The position numbers and the translations under genes were made by a program. Below, piece by piece: positions 56,438 through 64,000 of a stretch of DNA of 64,000 bases. The DNA is from an uncultured Bacteroidota bacterium. GTDB lineage: Bacteria > Bacteroidota > Bacteroidia > Flavobacteriales > Flavobacteriaceae. The notes under the pieces were generated by a model, which saw nothing but the letters and a program-made list of their open reading frames with translations, had not been told where the DNA came from and did not search any database. Every line of letters starts with the position of its first letter. Positions within the stretch are counted from its first letter, which is position 1. Location of the stretch: the NCBI GenBank assembly GCA_902626365.1, contig CACOFE010000005.1, positions 1 through 64,000 of the forward strand, written 5' to 3'.

Positions 56438-56465
56438 AACTTTATTTTTTCAGATCGTTTATAAT

Positions 56466-57650
56466 TTAATAATTAAACTCACCAAATTCTGATTTTATGG
56501 TAAGTTTTTTTTCATCTGAGTTGACTACTTTTCCAATGATTTTAGCATCAATATTAAAAGATTTAGAAATGTTAATTATTTCATCTGCAAACTCTGAATC
56601 CACATATAATTCCATCCTGTGACCACAGTTAAAGACCTTATACATTTCTTGCCAATTTGTATCTGATTCTTTTTGTATCAACTTAAACAAAAACGGAACA
56701 TCAAACATATTATCCTTAATAACATGCAGATTATCATTAATGAAATGCAGTATTTTTGTTTGGGCTCCACCACTACAATGTATTATACCATTTATGTTTT
56801 TTACTCCTATTGAATTAATGATTTTTTTGATTACAGGCGCATAAGTTCTAGTCGGTGATAAAACTAATTTTCCAGCGTCAATATTCATTTCAGTCAATTT
56901 TTCAGTCAATTTTTTTGTTCCAGTATAAACTAATTCTTCGGGAATATCATTATCGTAACTTTCAGGATATTTTTCAGCTAAAATCTTATTAAATACATCA
57001 TGTCTTGCTGAGGTTAGTCCGTTACTACCCATTCCACCATTGTAGTTAGATTCATATGTTGCTTTTCCATAGGAAGCTAATCCAACAATAAAATTTCCGT
57101 GAGAAATTTTTGAATTGTCAATTACTTCATCTTTTTTTATTCTAGCAACAACAGTACTGTCAACAATTATTGTTCTTACAAGATCCCCAACATCAGCAGT
57201 TTCACCTCCGGTCATGTGAATATTAATGTCACATTGTTTGAGTTCATCAACTAATTCTTGCGTACCATTGATAATCGCGGAAATTACATCACCCGGTATT
57301 TTATTTTTATTCCTACCGATGGTGGATGATAGCATTATATTTTCGGTGGCACCAACACAAATTAAGTCATCAATATTCATGATAAGGGCATCTTGGGCAA
57401 TTCCCTTCCAAACTGAAAGATCTCCAGTTTCTTTCCAATACATATATGCCAAAGAACTTTTTGTTCCGGCACCATCAGCATGCATAACGATACAGTGATC
57501 ACCACTTCCTGTTAAAAAATCTGGGACAATTTTACAGAATGCTTTTGGAAAGAGTCCTTTGTCTAAATTTTTTATTGCATGATGCACATCCTCTTTTGAG
57601 GCTGATACTCCACGCTGCATATATTTATCTAGAGTTTTAGATTTTGACAT
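56466..57650 (-). CDS. purM: Phosphoribosylformylglycinamidine cyclo-ligase (AIR synthase)
   Basis: A 394-residue purine enzyme that closes the imidazole ring using ATP. The phosphate loop region MHADGAGTKSSLAYMYW and GGMGSNGLTSARHDVF match the Bacteroidetes PurM. The open frame extends to 57,686, but the ATG at 57,650 (MSKSKTLDKYMQRGVSASK) fits relatives. A TACTTTTG element lies between the two candidates, further favouring the shorter start. Confidence 0.93.
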   Translation of the reverse strand: MSKSKTLDKYMQRGVSASKEDVHHAIKNLDKGLFPKAFCKIVPDFLTGSGDHCIVMHADGAGTKSSLAYMYWKETGDLSVWKGIAQDALIMNIDDLICVGATENIMLSSTIGRNKNKIPGDVISAIINGTQELVDELKQCDINIHMTGGETADVGDLVRTIIVDSTVVARIKKDEVIDNSKISHGNFIVGLASYGKATYESNYNGGMGSNGLTSARHDVFNKILAEKYPESYDNDIPEELVYTGTKKLTEKLTEMNIDAGKLVLSPTRTYAPVIKKIINSIGVKNINGIIHCSGGAQTKILHFINDNLHVIKDNMFDVPFLFKLIQKESDTNWQEMYKVFNCGHRMELYVDSEFADEIINISKSFNIDAKIIGKVVNSDEKKLTIKSEFGEFNY

Positions 57651-57665
57651 TGACCGATTTGAAGA

Positions 57666-57673
57666 CAAAAGTA
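57666..57673 (-). promoter_or_regulatory. Candidate -7 element upstream of purM
   Basis: TACTTTTG matches TANNTTTG 16 bases before the purM ATG. No convincing TTG or TTTG lies at the right distance upstream, so this is a partial promoter call. Confidence 0.35.
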
Positions 57674-57924
57674 TTAAACAAAACACAAAAAATTTAGTAT
57701 GTAGACGATAAGATTTTTAAAATATAAAAAAAAGAAAATTACGTTATTAACAATAAGCAGTTGTAAATTTATCAAATTACATTATTCATATGAATAAATG
57801 TCTATGATTAAGATGTTTATAAATATATTTCAAAATCAAAAAAAAATTCTCAACGAATTTCAAATTTATTGATATATTATGCACTTGATTTTATACAATA
57901 ATTAATTATTATATTTTTTAAAAA

Positions 57925-58929
57925 ATGAGCATAGCAAAATTAGAATATATTTGGCTTGACGGATATGTTCCTACGCAAAACATGCGTAGTAAAACAAAAA
58001 TTTTAAAGGATTTTGACGGAAAAATCGAAAGCTGCCCCGTATGGGCATTTGACGGAAGTTCTACTCAACAAGCTGAAGGAGGTTCATCAGATTGTTTGTT
58101 AAAACCTGTTGCAATCTTTCCAGATCCAACTAGAGAAAATGGATATCTTGTGATGACTGAAGTGATGAACCCAGACGGATCACCTCATGTTTCAAACGGA
58201 AGATCTACCATTGATGATGATGATAACGACTTTTGGTTTGGATTTGAACAAGAGTATTTCATTATGGATACTGATACAGATCTCCCACTTGGCTTTCCTC
58301 CAGGTGGTTACCCTGGACCTCAAGGTTTATATTATTGTTCAGTAGGTGGAAAAAACACTCACGGTAGACAAATGGTAGAAGATCATGCTGACATCTGTCT
58401 TGCTGCAGGAATAAACATCGAAGGAATTAATCAAGAAGTAGCATGTGGACAGTGGGAATTTCAAGTTTTTGGTAAGGGTGCAAAAAACGCTGGTGATCAA
58501 CTTTGGGTAGCAAGATATATCCTTGATAGACTAACTGAAGATTATGGTTACTATATTGAATATCATCCAAAGCCAATTAAGGGTGATTGGAATGGATCAG
58601 GAATGCATGCTAATTTTTCAAATGAGACTTTAAGAACATGTGGTTCTAAAGAAACTTATGAAAAAATTTGTGAAGCTTTTAGACCGGTGGTTGATGAGCA
58701 TATTGCCGTTTATGGGGCTTATAATGAGCAAAGACTAACTGGTTTGCATGAGACCCAATCTATTGATCAATTTAGCTATGGGGTTTCTGATAGAGGTGCA
58801 TCTATAAGAATACCTATAATCACTGTTGAAAAGGGTTACAAAGGATGGCTTGAAGATAGGCGTCCTGCATCAAATGCTGATCCTTATAAAATTGCTGCTA
58901 GAATTATCAAGACGGTTAAGTCAGCTTAG
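57925..58929 (+). CDS. glnA: Glutamine synthetase, type II
   Basis: A 334-residue eukaryote-like GSII that makes glutamine from glutamate and ammonia. MSIAKLEYIWLDGYVPTQNM starts the beta-grasp domain, with CPVWAFDGSSTQQAEGGSSD, FGFEQEYFIMD, GINIEGINQEVACGQWEFQV and the late SDRGASIRIP. The 274-base gap upstream is AT-rich and shows no clear sigma54 (TGGCAC-N5-TTGC) or TANNTTTG promoter. An inverted repeat at the 3' end may terminate it. Confidence 0.95.
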   Translation: MSIAKLEYIWLDGYVPTQNMRSKTKILKDFDGKIESCPVWAFDGSSTQQAEGGSSDCLLKPVAIFPDPTRENGYLVMTEVMNPDGSPHVSNGRSTIDDDDNDFWFGFEQEYFIMDTDTDLPLGFPPGGYPGPQGLYYCSVGGKNTHGRQMVEDHADICLAAGINIEGINQEVACGQWEFQVFGKGAKNAGDQLWVARYILDRLTEDYGYYIEYHPKPIKGDWNGSGMHANFSNETLRTCGSKETYEKICEAFRPVVDEHIAVYGAYNEQRLTGLHETQSIDQFSYGVSDRGASIRIPIITVEKGYKGWLEDRRPASNADPYKIAARIIKTVKSA

Positions 58930-58950
58930 AAAATCAATTTAAGTTTTTTG

Positions 58951-58984
58951 AAAAAAGGGATTATGAAAATAGTTCCTTTTTTTT
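58951..58984 (+). terminator. Intrinsic terminator after glnA
   Basis: A ten-base stem (AAAAAAGGGA with TTCCTTTTTT, one G-T pair) around a 12-base loop is followed by more T. It lies 21 bases after glnA and at the 3' end of the convergent antiporter gene, so it could serve both strands. Confidence 0.55.
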
Positions 58985-59921
58985 ATTGTACAAATGCTAT
59001 ATAGATAAAGTATAAATACATCAAAAACATTATCAAGCCTTTGTAACTGGATAAATAATTTTTGCGAGGAATTACAGCAAATATAATTAGAATTAATGCA
59101 AAAATTAACATCCAAATAATATCTCTGTTTAAAATTTCAGGGTCTATTAAAATAGGCTTTATAATCGCTGTTATTCCCAGGACAGATCCTATATTAAAAA
59201 TATTTGAGCCGATTAAGTTACCCACGGAAATACCTTCCTCTTTTTTTGCAATTGCCACTAAGGACGCTGCAAGTTCTGGAACACTCGTTCCAATGGCTAC
59301 AATAGTGACCGATATAACAGCCTCACTAATATTAATTTGCTTGGCAAAATTAATTGAACCATCTACTAAAAAGTCAGCACCAAAATAAAGGGTGATTGAT
59401 GAAATAAGTAACCAAATAAAAATTTTAAAATTTGAAGTTTTTGATAATTCCTCATCAATACTTCCCTTGAATTCAAGATGATTGGATTTTTTAATTAGAC
59501 TAACAGTAAAAAATATTAAAATCGAAAAAAGAATTAAACCTTCATAATTTTGTAGAACACTGTCTTGTGAAATGAAAAACCACATAAGCAATGAAAAGAA
59601 GAACATCCACGGCCAGTCTCTTTTGTAAAAATTATTTTCAACGGTAATATTTCCAAGAATTGAAATTAGTCCCAAAACAAGACCAATATTTGCAATATTT
59701 GAACCGATTACATTATTTATTGCAATAGATGGAGAGTTATTTAAAGCTGCGTTAACACTTACAATTAATTCAGGTAACGAAGTTGCAAAAGACACAACAG
59801 TCATTCCGATTACAAATTTTGATATATTAAATTTTAAAGATAAAGCTACTGATGATCTTACAATAAATTCACCTCCAATTACAAGTAAAAAAAAACCTAA
59901 AAAAATAAGTATCAAATTCAT
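58983..59921 (-). CDS. Calcium/sodium antiporter, CaCA family (YrbG-like)
   Basis: A 312-residue membrane protein with about ten spans in two inverted halves. The alpha-repeat motifs are FATSLPELIVSVNAAL with NVIGSNIANIGLVLG in the first half and GTSVPELAASLVAI with NLIGSNIFNIGSVLG in the second. It likely exchanges calcium for sodium or protons at the inner membrane. It begins one base after the endonuclease gene stop. Confidence 0.92.
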   Translation of the reverse strand: MNLILIFLGFFLLVIGGEFIVRSSVALSLKFNISKFVIGMTVVSFATSLPELIVSVNAALNNSPSIAINNVIGSNIANIGLVLGLISILGNITVENNFYKRDWPWMFFFSLLMWFFISQDSVLQNYEGLILFSILIFFTVSLIKKSNHLEFKGSIDEELSKTSNFKIFIWLLISSITLYFGADFLVDGSINFAKQINISEAVISVTIVAIGTSVPELAASLVAIAKKEEGISVGNLIGSNIFNIGSVLGITAIIKPILIDPEILNRDIIWMLIFALILIIFAVIPRKNYLSSYKGLIMFLMYLYFIYIAFVQ

Positions 59922-61052
59922 TTACTTAATTATAATTTTGTGATTAGTAACGCTAGAGTTATTTGAAATTTTTAACACATATACTCCGGAATCTAAATTC
60001 AAAGTTATAGAATTTGAATTGAAAACTAATTGATCAAAAACTTTATAACCCTTAAGAGAAAATATTTCAATTCTTTCATTATTTAAGTATTTATTGAAGT
60101 TCAAAATACCCGTTGAAGGATTAGGAAACAAAATTAAATTTTCACCTATAACGTTGTCTAGCCCCAAACTTTCATTCCAGTTTTCCCCAATATTTTCTCC
60201 CCAAAGAAAACTAACAAGATTTGGGTGGTCTATAAAAGGATTTCTATTTTGTTGATACCCATAAATAATTTCATTTCTATTAATTTCAAAATCGTCAACA
60301 GGATCATCATAATGCCATTGAATTAAGGAAGATAATTTGCCTAAAATTGGATCGTTATTATTAGGAGTTGTGTAATCAACCAATTCTAAATCAAAACTAT
60401 TATTATTATGATCATAACCTGGGTCGTATCTAACAACCATGTAGAATAAAATTCTAGCAATATCCCCTTTTACTGAATCTGAAGGTTCCCAGCTGTCAGA
60501 ATCAGTTAAACATTCTGTTGCCTCAGAGTGCTGACTTCCTCCAAAATCGTAATCTTTTGTGCCTCTAGAAGCATTTACAGATCGGTCGCATGGTTTTAAA
60601 TTATGAACATCAGTGTATGCATTATCATCTTCATCAGGAAAACCATGTGATTTTGGCCAAACATGTTCCCTATTCCAAGAATTATTATGTGTACCATTCC
60701 CGTTTTCATACTGTGAATAATTTCCTGTACCGTCTCTGTATCCTTTATCTTGTGAACGACCAGTATATACAAGAATCATATTATCATGATTTTGTGGATC
60801 TTGATCAGATACTTGTAGTATATCCCAAGTGTCAGTGGAGGATGAAGTATAAGGGAAAACTACATGGTTTGAAATAATTTGATACAAAGCTTCTTTTAAT
60901 TCCTCTGATGATTTTCCGTTAGCCTCCTCATAATAGTCTTGAGGAATATTTGACTGAACAATCCCATATGTTGGATTGAATGATGATCCAAAGTCTGATT
61001 GAGAATGAGCTTCTAATGCTAAAAGAATAAAAAAAAGAATTAAATATCTCAT
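59922..61052 (-). CDS. Secreted endonuclease I with type IX secretion C-terminal signal
   Basis: A 376-residue nuclease. The signal MRYLILFFILLALEAHS leads into the endonuclease I domain with NREHVWPKSHGFPDEDDNAY and DVHNLKPCDRSVNASRGTKD, a His-metal fold that cleaves DNA. The last 75 residues (NLILFPNPSTGILNFNKYLN onward) form the T9SS type A sorting domain. It is thus likely released or surface-bound to use environmental DNA. The ATG at 61,052 starts the signal; 14 codons upstream are open but not needed. Confidence 0.92.
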   Translation of the reverse strand: MRYLILFFILLALEAHSQSDFGSSFNPTYGIVQSNIPQDYYEEANGKSSEELKEALYQIISNHVVFPYTSSSTDTWDILQVSDQDPQNHDNMILVYTGRSQDKGYRDGTGNYSQYENGNGTHNNSWNREHVWPKSHGFPDEDDNAYTDVHNLKPCDRSVNASRGTKDYDFGGSQHSEATECLTDSDSWEPSDSVKGDIARILFYMVVRYDPGYDHNNNSFDLELVDYTTPNNNDPILGKLSSLIQWHYDDPVDDFEINRNEIIYGYQQNRNPFIDHPNLVSFLWGENIGENWNESLGLDNVIGENLILFPNPSTGILNFNKYLNNERIEIFSLKGYKVFDQLVFNSNSITLNLDSGVYVLKISNNSSVTNHKIIIK

Positions 61053-61141
61053 GGCCCCAAAGATAGTGCATTTAATAAATTTATAAATAGTCATATTTGA
61101 TTAATTCAATAAGTGGCATAGGGTTTGCGATTTATCTTTTT

Positions 61142-61540
61142 GTGAAATTAAAAACTATTATACAAGTAATTGCAATTATCACTATTTGTTCATGTGGAAC
61201 ACAAAATAGTAATATGTCCAAACCCTCTGCAGGATTAACTATCTCTCCCGCAGCCACAACACTTTTAGACGTAATTTCTGGTAAATTTCCTGGAATTACA
61301 GTTATTGGGGATAATGTTGCAAATGGAAATCCAAGAATACTCATAAGAGGTGGTAGCCTATCAATTAACAATCAAGCATATGCAATCTTTGATATTGATG
61401 GTTCCATTCAAACTGATTTTCCATCATACATTGATCCTCAGCAAATAAAAAGCATATCAATTTTAAAGTCTCTAGCTGCAACAAACAGATATGGGGGTAT
61501 TGCAAGAGGTGGTGCAATTGTAATAAGATTAAAAAAATGA
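61142..61540 (+). CDS. Stand-alone TonB-plug (SusC-like) lipoprotein
   Basis: A 132-residue protein of plug domain only. From the GTG at 61,142 it has a lipoprotein signal (IIQVIAIITICSCGT). The mature part, LLDVISGKFPGITVIGDNVA with RILIRGGSLSINNQAYAIFD and YIDPQQIKSISILKSLAATN, ends GGAIVIRLKK exactly where a receptor's barrel would begin. No barrel follows in any frame. It overlaps the SOUL gene by four bases. Role unknown; perhaps an envelope assembly or regulatory plug. Confidence 0.75.
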   Translation: MKLKTIIQVIAIITICSCGTQNSNMSKPSAGLTISPAATTLLDVISGKFPGITVIGDNVANGNPRILIRGGSLSINNQAYAIFDIDGSIQTDFPSYIDPQQIKSISILKSLAATNRYGGIARGGAIVIRLKK

Positions 61541-62082
61541 AATATATATTATTAACACTACTTATGCTCTTTAGCTCTAGCAAATATGAAACCCAGAAAT
61601 ATGATTTAATTTTTTCTGAAGATGAATTTGAAATTAGATTTTACCCATCTTCCCTAAAAGCAAAAGTAGTTTCCACAAGAAATGCTAATGGTAACTTTTA
61701 CAAACTATTCCAATTTATTAGCGGAAATAATTCAAAGAGTGAAAAAATTGAAATGACTACTCCTGTTTACATGAAAGAAGATAATAATACTAATACAATG
61801 GAATTTGTAATGCCTTCATCTTACAGTATGGAATCAATTTCAAAACCTAATGATGAAAGTGTTGAAATCTATGAATCAGAGGCAAAATACTTTGCATGCA
61901 TCAGATATGGAGGATATTCAAATTCAGGAAAATTCAATACCCACTCAAAAAAATTAATTGAAAAATTGTCTGAATTAAATATTAAAACTATAGGTGATTT
62001 ATTCTACGTTTCCTACAATAGTCCCTATAAGGTATTTAACAGAAGAAATGAAGTTATGGTTGAAATTGAATATCAAGACTAA
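61537..62082 (+). CDS. SOUL heme-binding family protein
   Basis: A 181-residue protein with a hydrophobic signal (LLTLLMLFSSS). The body, FEIRFYPSSLKAKV with LFQFISGNNSKSEKIEMTTP, VYMKEDN and CIRYGGYSNSGK, is the SOUL/HEBP fold, which binds heme or tetrapyrroles. It is coupled by an ATGA overlap to the TonB-plug lipoprotein, so the two may act together in heme handling at the envelope. Its stop shares four bases with the convergent DUF4920 gene. Confidence 0.85.
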   Translation: MKYILLTLLMLFSSSKYETQKYDLIFSEDEFEIRFYPSSLKAKVVSTRNANGNFYKLFQFISGNNSKSEKIEMTTPVYMKEDNNTNTMEFVMPSSYSMESISKPNDESVEIYESEAKYFACIRYGGYSNSGKFNTHSKKLIEKLSELNIKTIGDLFYVSYNSPYKVFNRRNEVMVEIEYQD

Positions 62083-62522
62083 TTTTCTCTGATAGCTACT
62101 GCCTCTGCTATCATATTAATTTTGTACTCAGGCTGAGTGATTGATTCAATTTCTTCCATTGTTTTTTTAGCATCTTCTGCATAATGTTTTAGTCTTTCAA
62201 CAGAAATTGTATCCCTAAATATTTTACCAGACATTAAGATACTTTTTCCCTCAATTCCAGTTTTAGGAACAAAAAAGCCATAATCTTTAAATTTTACAAA
62301 AACAGTATCTGAGTCAACTTTCACATTCATCCAACATCCTTTCTTAGGACATACGTCAATAATTTCGCCAGAAATATTTTTTAGATCATAGTTACTATCA
62401 ATTTTTTCATGGAATACCAGACTTTGATTTATATAATCACCATAACTGGTATAATGGGTTTTTTGATTACATGAATAAGTTGTTAATAAAGTGAAAAAAA
62501 TTGATAAAATACTAAATCTCAT
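62079..62522 (-). CDS. DUF4920 domain lipoprotein
   Basis: A 147-residue protein with a probable lipoprotein signal (FTLLTTYSCNQ, Cys18). The core GEIIDVCPKKGCWMNVKVDS and FVPKTGIEGKSILMSGKI match DUF4920, an OB-like fold common in Bacteroidetes. The two cysteines could bind a metal or heme. Function is not established. It is convergent with the SOUL gene. Confidence 0.82.
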   Translation of the reverse strand: MRFSILSIFFTLLTTYSCNQKTHYTSYGDYINQSLVFHEKIDSNYDLKNISGEIIDVCPKKGCWMNVKVDSDTVFVKFKDYGFFVPKTGIEGKSILMSGKIFRDTISVERLKHYAEDAKKTMEEIESITQPEYKINMIAEAVAIREN

Positions 62523-62559
62523 TTTGGTTATTTTTGCTTTTCAAATTTACCTATTTTGA

Positions 62560-63072
62560 ATGAGAGATTTGAAAAAAATAAAAAATAAATGGAAAGCTAA
62601 ATTTGAGCTAAAGATCGATGCAACTAAAAGTCAAATTTGGGAATTAATTTCTTCTCCTTCAAATTTAGAACTATTTCATCCATTTTGTAAATCAAATAAA
62701 GTTATCAATTGGCCAGGTAAGAAATCAATTGATGAATTGGTTTATCTAAATGGTCTTACATACAAAAGAGAATTTTACTCATGGGAAAAATTAAAAGGAT
62801 ATAGTTTATTCATAGGAGAAAAGGAAAAAGACCAATCATATGTTGTATGGGAGATTTTTGATAGAAACGAATCTAATTATTTGAAAATAACGGTTTACCC
62901 ATATTTTCTTAGGAATATGCCAAAGTTGATCAGTTATCTTCCCTACAAATTTATTGTTATTCCGGCTTTAGAATCTTATTTAAGAAGTGTTATTGGAGGA
63001 ATAAATTATTATCTAACTACAAAAACTAAAATCCCAAATAACTATTTTGGGCAACATAAATGGTTTTCATAA
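62560..63072 (+). CDS. SRPBCC (polyketide cyclase/START-like) protein
   Basis: A 170-residue single-domain protein. The start FELKIDATKSQIWELISSPS with NLELFHPFCK and a C-terminal amphipathic helix ending GGINYYL match the SRPBCC helix-grip fold that binds hydrophobic ligands. No catalytic residue can be named. It stands 53 bases before the next gene, an uncharacterised membrane protein. Confidence 0.7.
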   Translation: MRDLKKIKNKWKAKFELKIDATKSQIWELISSPSNLELFHPFCKSNKVINWPGKKSIDELVYLNGLTYKREFYSWEKLKGYSLFIGEKEKDQSYVVWEIFDRNESNYLKITVYPYFLRNMPKLISYLPYKFIVIPALESYLRSVIGGINYYLTTKTKIPNNYFGQHKWFS

Positions 63073-63125
63073 AAAATTAAAGATGTTTGGTATAAATTTT
63101 GGTATTAAAAATATTTAAAATCACA

Positions 63126-63821
63126 ATGAAGAAAGTAAATTTATTTGAGGAACTAATAGACGAAAGAAATAAGGATATAAGTTCTGATGAACTAAAAACT
63201 CTATTAAAAAATATCTGGTCCAAAGATGATCAAATAAAAAAATCATTGAATGAAAAAAATGATGAAAAATTCAATGTCTTAAAATTTGATAAAATGAAGA
63301 CTAAAAATATCTTTCATCAAGAAACCATAAAAAAAATATGTGTGAGGTACAGACTAAGATTTTTAGATTCAAACCTTTACAAAGGAGATTATCCGAAAAA
63401 TATCACAAAAATAATTCGGGATTTAGAAAATAAACATGACACTAAGCTTAATAATTTCATGATTATGGCTCCTTCAAAGCTTTTTAAAATCAAAAGCCCC
63501 GACGATCCAATCCTATTTGTACCTATCGGAAATAATTACTATTATTTAATACACAAATGGGGAGAGGAATTTAATTATTTCAGAAAGCTGATGGTTCTTC
63601 CTTTTAAAAATATTGACAACCTTACTATATTCTCTGTTTTGGTAAGCGTACTTTTTGCATTATTGGGTAAACTATTTATGCCTAGCTTAACTTTCTCTGA
63701 AGTGTTTATATTATTTCTGTTTTTGGTGAAAGGGTTTATCTTTATTTTCTTTTATATGTTCTTCCTAACAAGAAGAAACTTTAGTGAAAGTATTTGGAAT
63801 AGTAAATACGATTCTTTTTAG
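63126..63821 (+). CDS. Uncharacterised protein with two C-terminal membrane spans
   Basis: I do not recognise this 231-residue protein. The ATG at 63,126 (MKKVNLFEELIDERNK) was preferred to the upstream TTG. The first 170 residues are charged and soluble, with YYYLIHKWGEEFNYFRKLMV before two hydrophobic segments (about residues 173-190 and 200-221). It ends with basic residues. A membrane-anchored cytoplasmic domain is likely, but no function can be given. Confidence 0.55.
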   Translation: MKKVNLFEELIDERNKDISSDELKTLLKNIWSKDDQIKKSLNEKNDEKFNVLKFDKMKTKNIFHQETIKKICVRYRLRFLDSNLYKGDYPKNITKIIRDLENKHDTKLNNFMIMAPSKLFKIKSPDDPILFVPIGNNYYYLIHKWGEEFNYFRKLMVLPFKNIDNLTIFSVLVSVLFALLGKLFMPSLTFSEVFILFLFLVKGFIFIFFYMFFLTRRNFSESIWNSKYDSF

Positions 63822-63822
63822 T

Positions 63823-64000
63823 TTAGAGCAACTTTAATTCCTCTAATTTTTCCATTAAATAATTTGCATATCTTTTAAAGCCTAGATCAGTAAAATGAAT
63901 TCCGTCAACTGTTCCTTCATAATCAGAACCTAGTGCATTTTCACTTTCAATGTATAAAATATTTTTATACCCCCTTTTTATCATTTTATCATATTCAATT
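63823..64000 (-). CDS. SGNH/GDSL hydrolase (partial, C-terminal end)
   Basis: Only the last 58 codons are in the window. They contain the catalytic Asp-His pair in YEGTVDGIHFTDLGFKRYAN, the fifth block of SGNH hydrolases such as acyl-esterases that act on acetylated sugars or lipids. Its stop is one base from the convergent end of the previous gene. The rest lies beyond position 64,000. Confidence 0.72.
   Translation of the reverse strand, partial: IEYDKMIKRGYKNILYIESENALGSDYEGTVDGIHFTDLGFKRYANYLMEKLEELKLL

Noticed and set aside
57651-57924. Sigma54 or consensus promoter before glnA
   Set aside because: No TGGCAC-N5-TTGC or exact TANNTTTG was found in the plus-strand gap; only AT-rich sequence is seen.
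1-64000. CRISPR arrays, insertion sequences or prophage
   Set aside because: No regularly spaced repeats, transposase-like or phage structural proteins were seen on either strand.

Overview
This 64-kb window is a low-GC, tightly packed chromosome segment of a marine member of the Bacteroidetes, most likely a Flavobacteriia-type open-ocean heterotroph. The support is: a proteorhodopsin beside a blh-type beta-carotene cleavage gene; Bacteroidetes-style promoters (TTG or TTTG, then TANNTTTG); almost no Shine-Dalgarno sequences except a strong one before rpsU; a DUF3467 gene after rpoC; a secreted nuclease with a type IX secretion tail; and many families typical of this phylum (NamZ, DUF4920, DUF1684, SusC-like plug). 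The species cannot be fixed from this sequence alone.

Layout. 1-1,557: a minus-strand run with a partial mannose-6-phosphate isomerase-like cupin gene, a QueD/PTPS protein, isopentenyl-diphosphate isomerase and DUF3467. 1,568-14,063: the transcription/translation block, in minus-strand order tuf, tRNA-Trp, secE, nusG, rplK, rplA, rplJ, rplL, rpoB, rpoC. 14,211-19,330: accessory genes (AlkA-like glycosylase, membrane protein, YdhR-like lipoprotein, quinone-reductase/DoxX cluster, PD-(D/E)XK nuclease). These sit between tuf and the tRNA genes Thr-Tyr-Gly-Thr that normally precede tuf directly. The nuclease gene lies between tRNA-Thr(GGT) and a 47-base copy of that tRNA's 3' half, so it looks like a small integrated element. 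19,876-22,630: xerC-type recombinase, rpsU and an alanine/cation symporter.

22,690-33,274: a CBS-like PLP enzyme, a LolC/E-type permease, NamZ, FtsE, then a small surface-glycan cluster (three glycosyltransferases, sugar ketoisomerase, sulfotransferase, flippase, FemAB-like transferase). 33,287-35,638: blh, proteorhodopsin and a 5'-truncated kdsA. 35,635-48,935: M28 peptidase, sigma54-type response regulator, NatAB-like ABC exporter, dnaJ-grpE, TIGR01777 epimerase, ilvE, MazG-like hydrolase, HupE-like protein, M3 peptidase, crcB and DUF1684. 49,018-64,000: M14 peptidase and amidohydrolase, DUF4396, PqqB-like hydrolase, pyrF, prfA, purM, glnA, Ca2+/cation antiporter, endonuclease I, lone TonB-plug lipoprotein, SOUL protein, DUF4920, an SRPBCC-like protein, an unknown membrane protein and a partial SGNH hydrolase.

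Together the genes describe a light-supplemented peptide and polymer degrader: secreted or envelope peptidases and DNase, peptidoglycan recycling, and a proton-pumping rhodopsin whose retinal can be made from carotenoids (idi and blh are both here; the carotenoid genes are not). No gene-free stretch exceeds about 275 bases. Four convergent gene pairs share the same four bases for both stop codons. No CRISPR array, prophage, insertion sequence or rRNA gene was seen.
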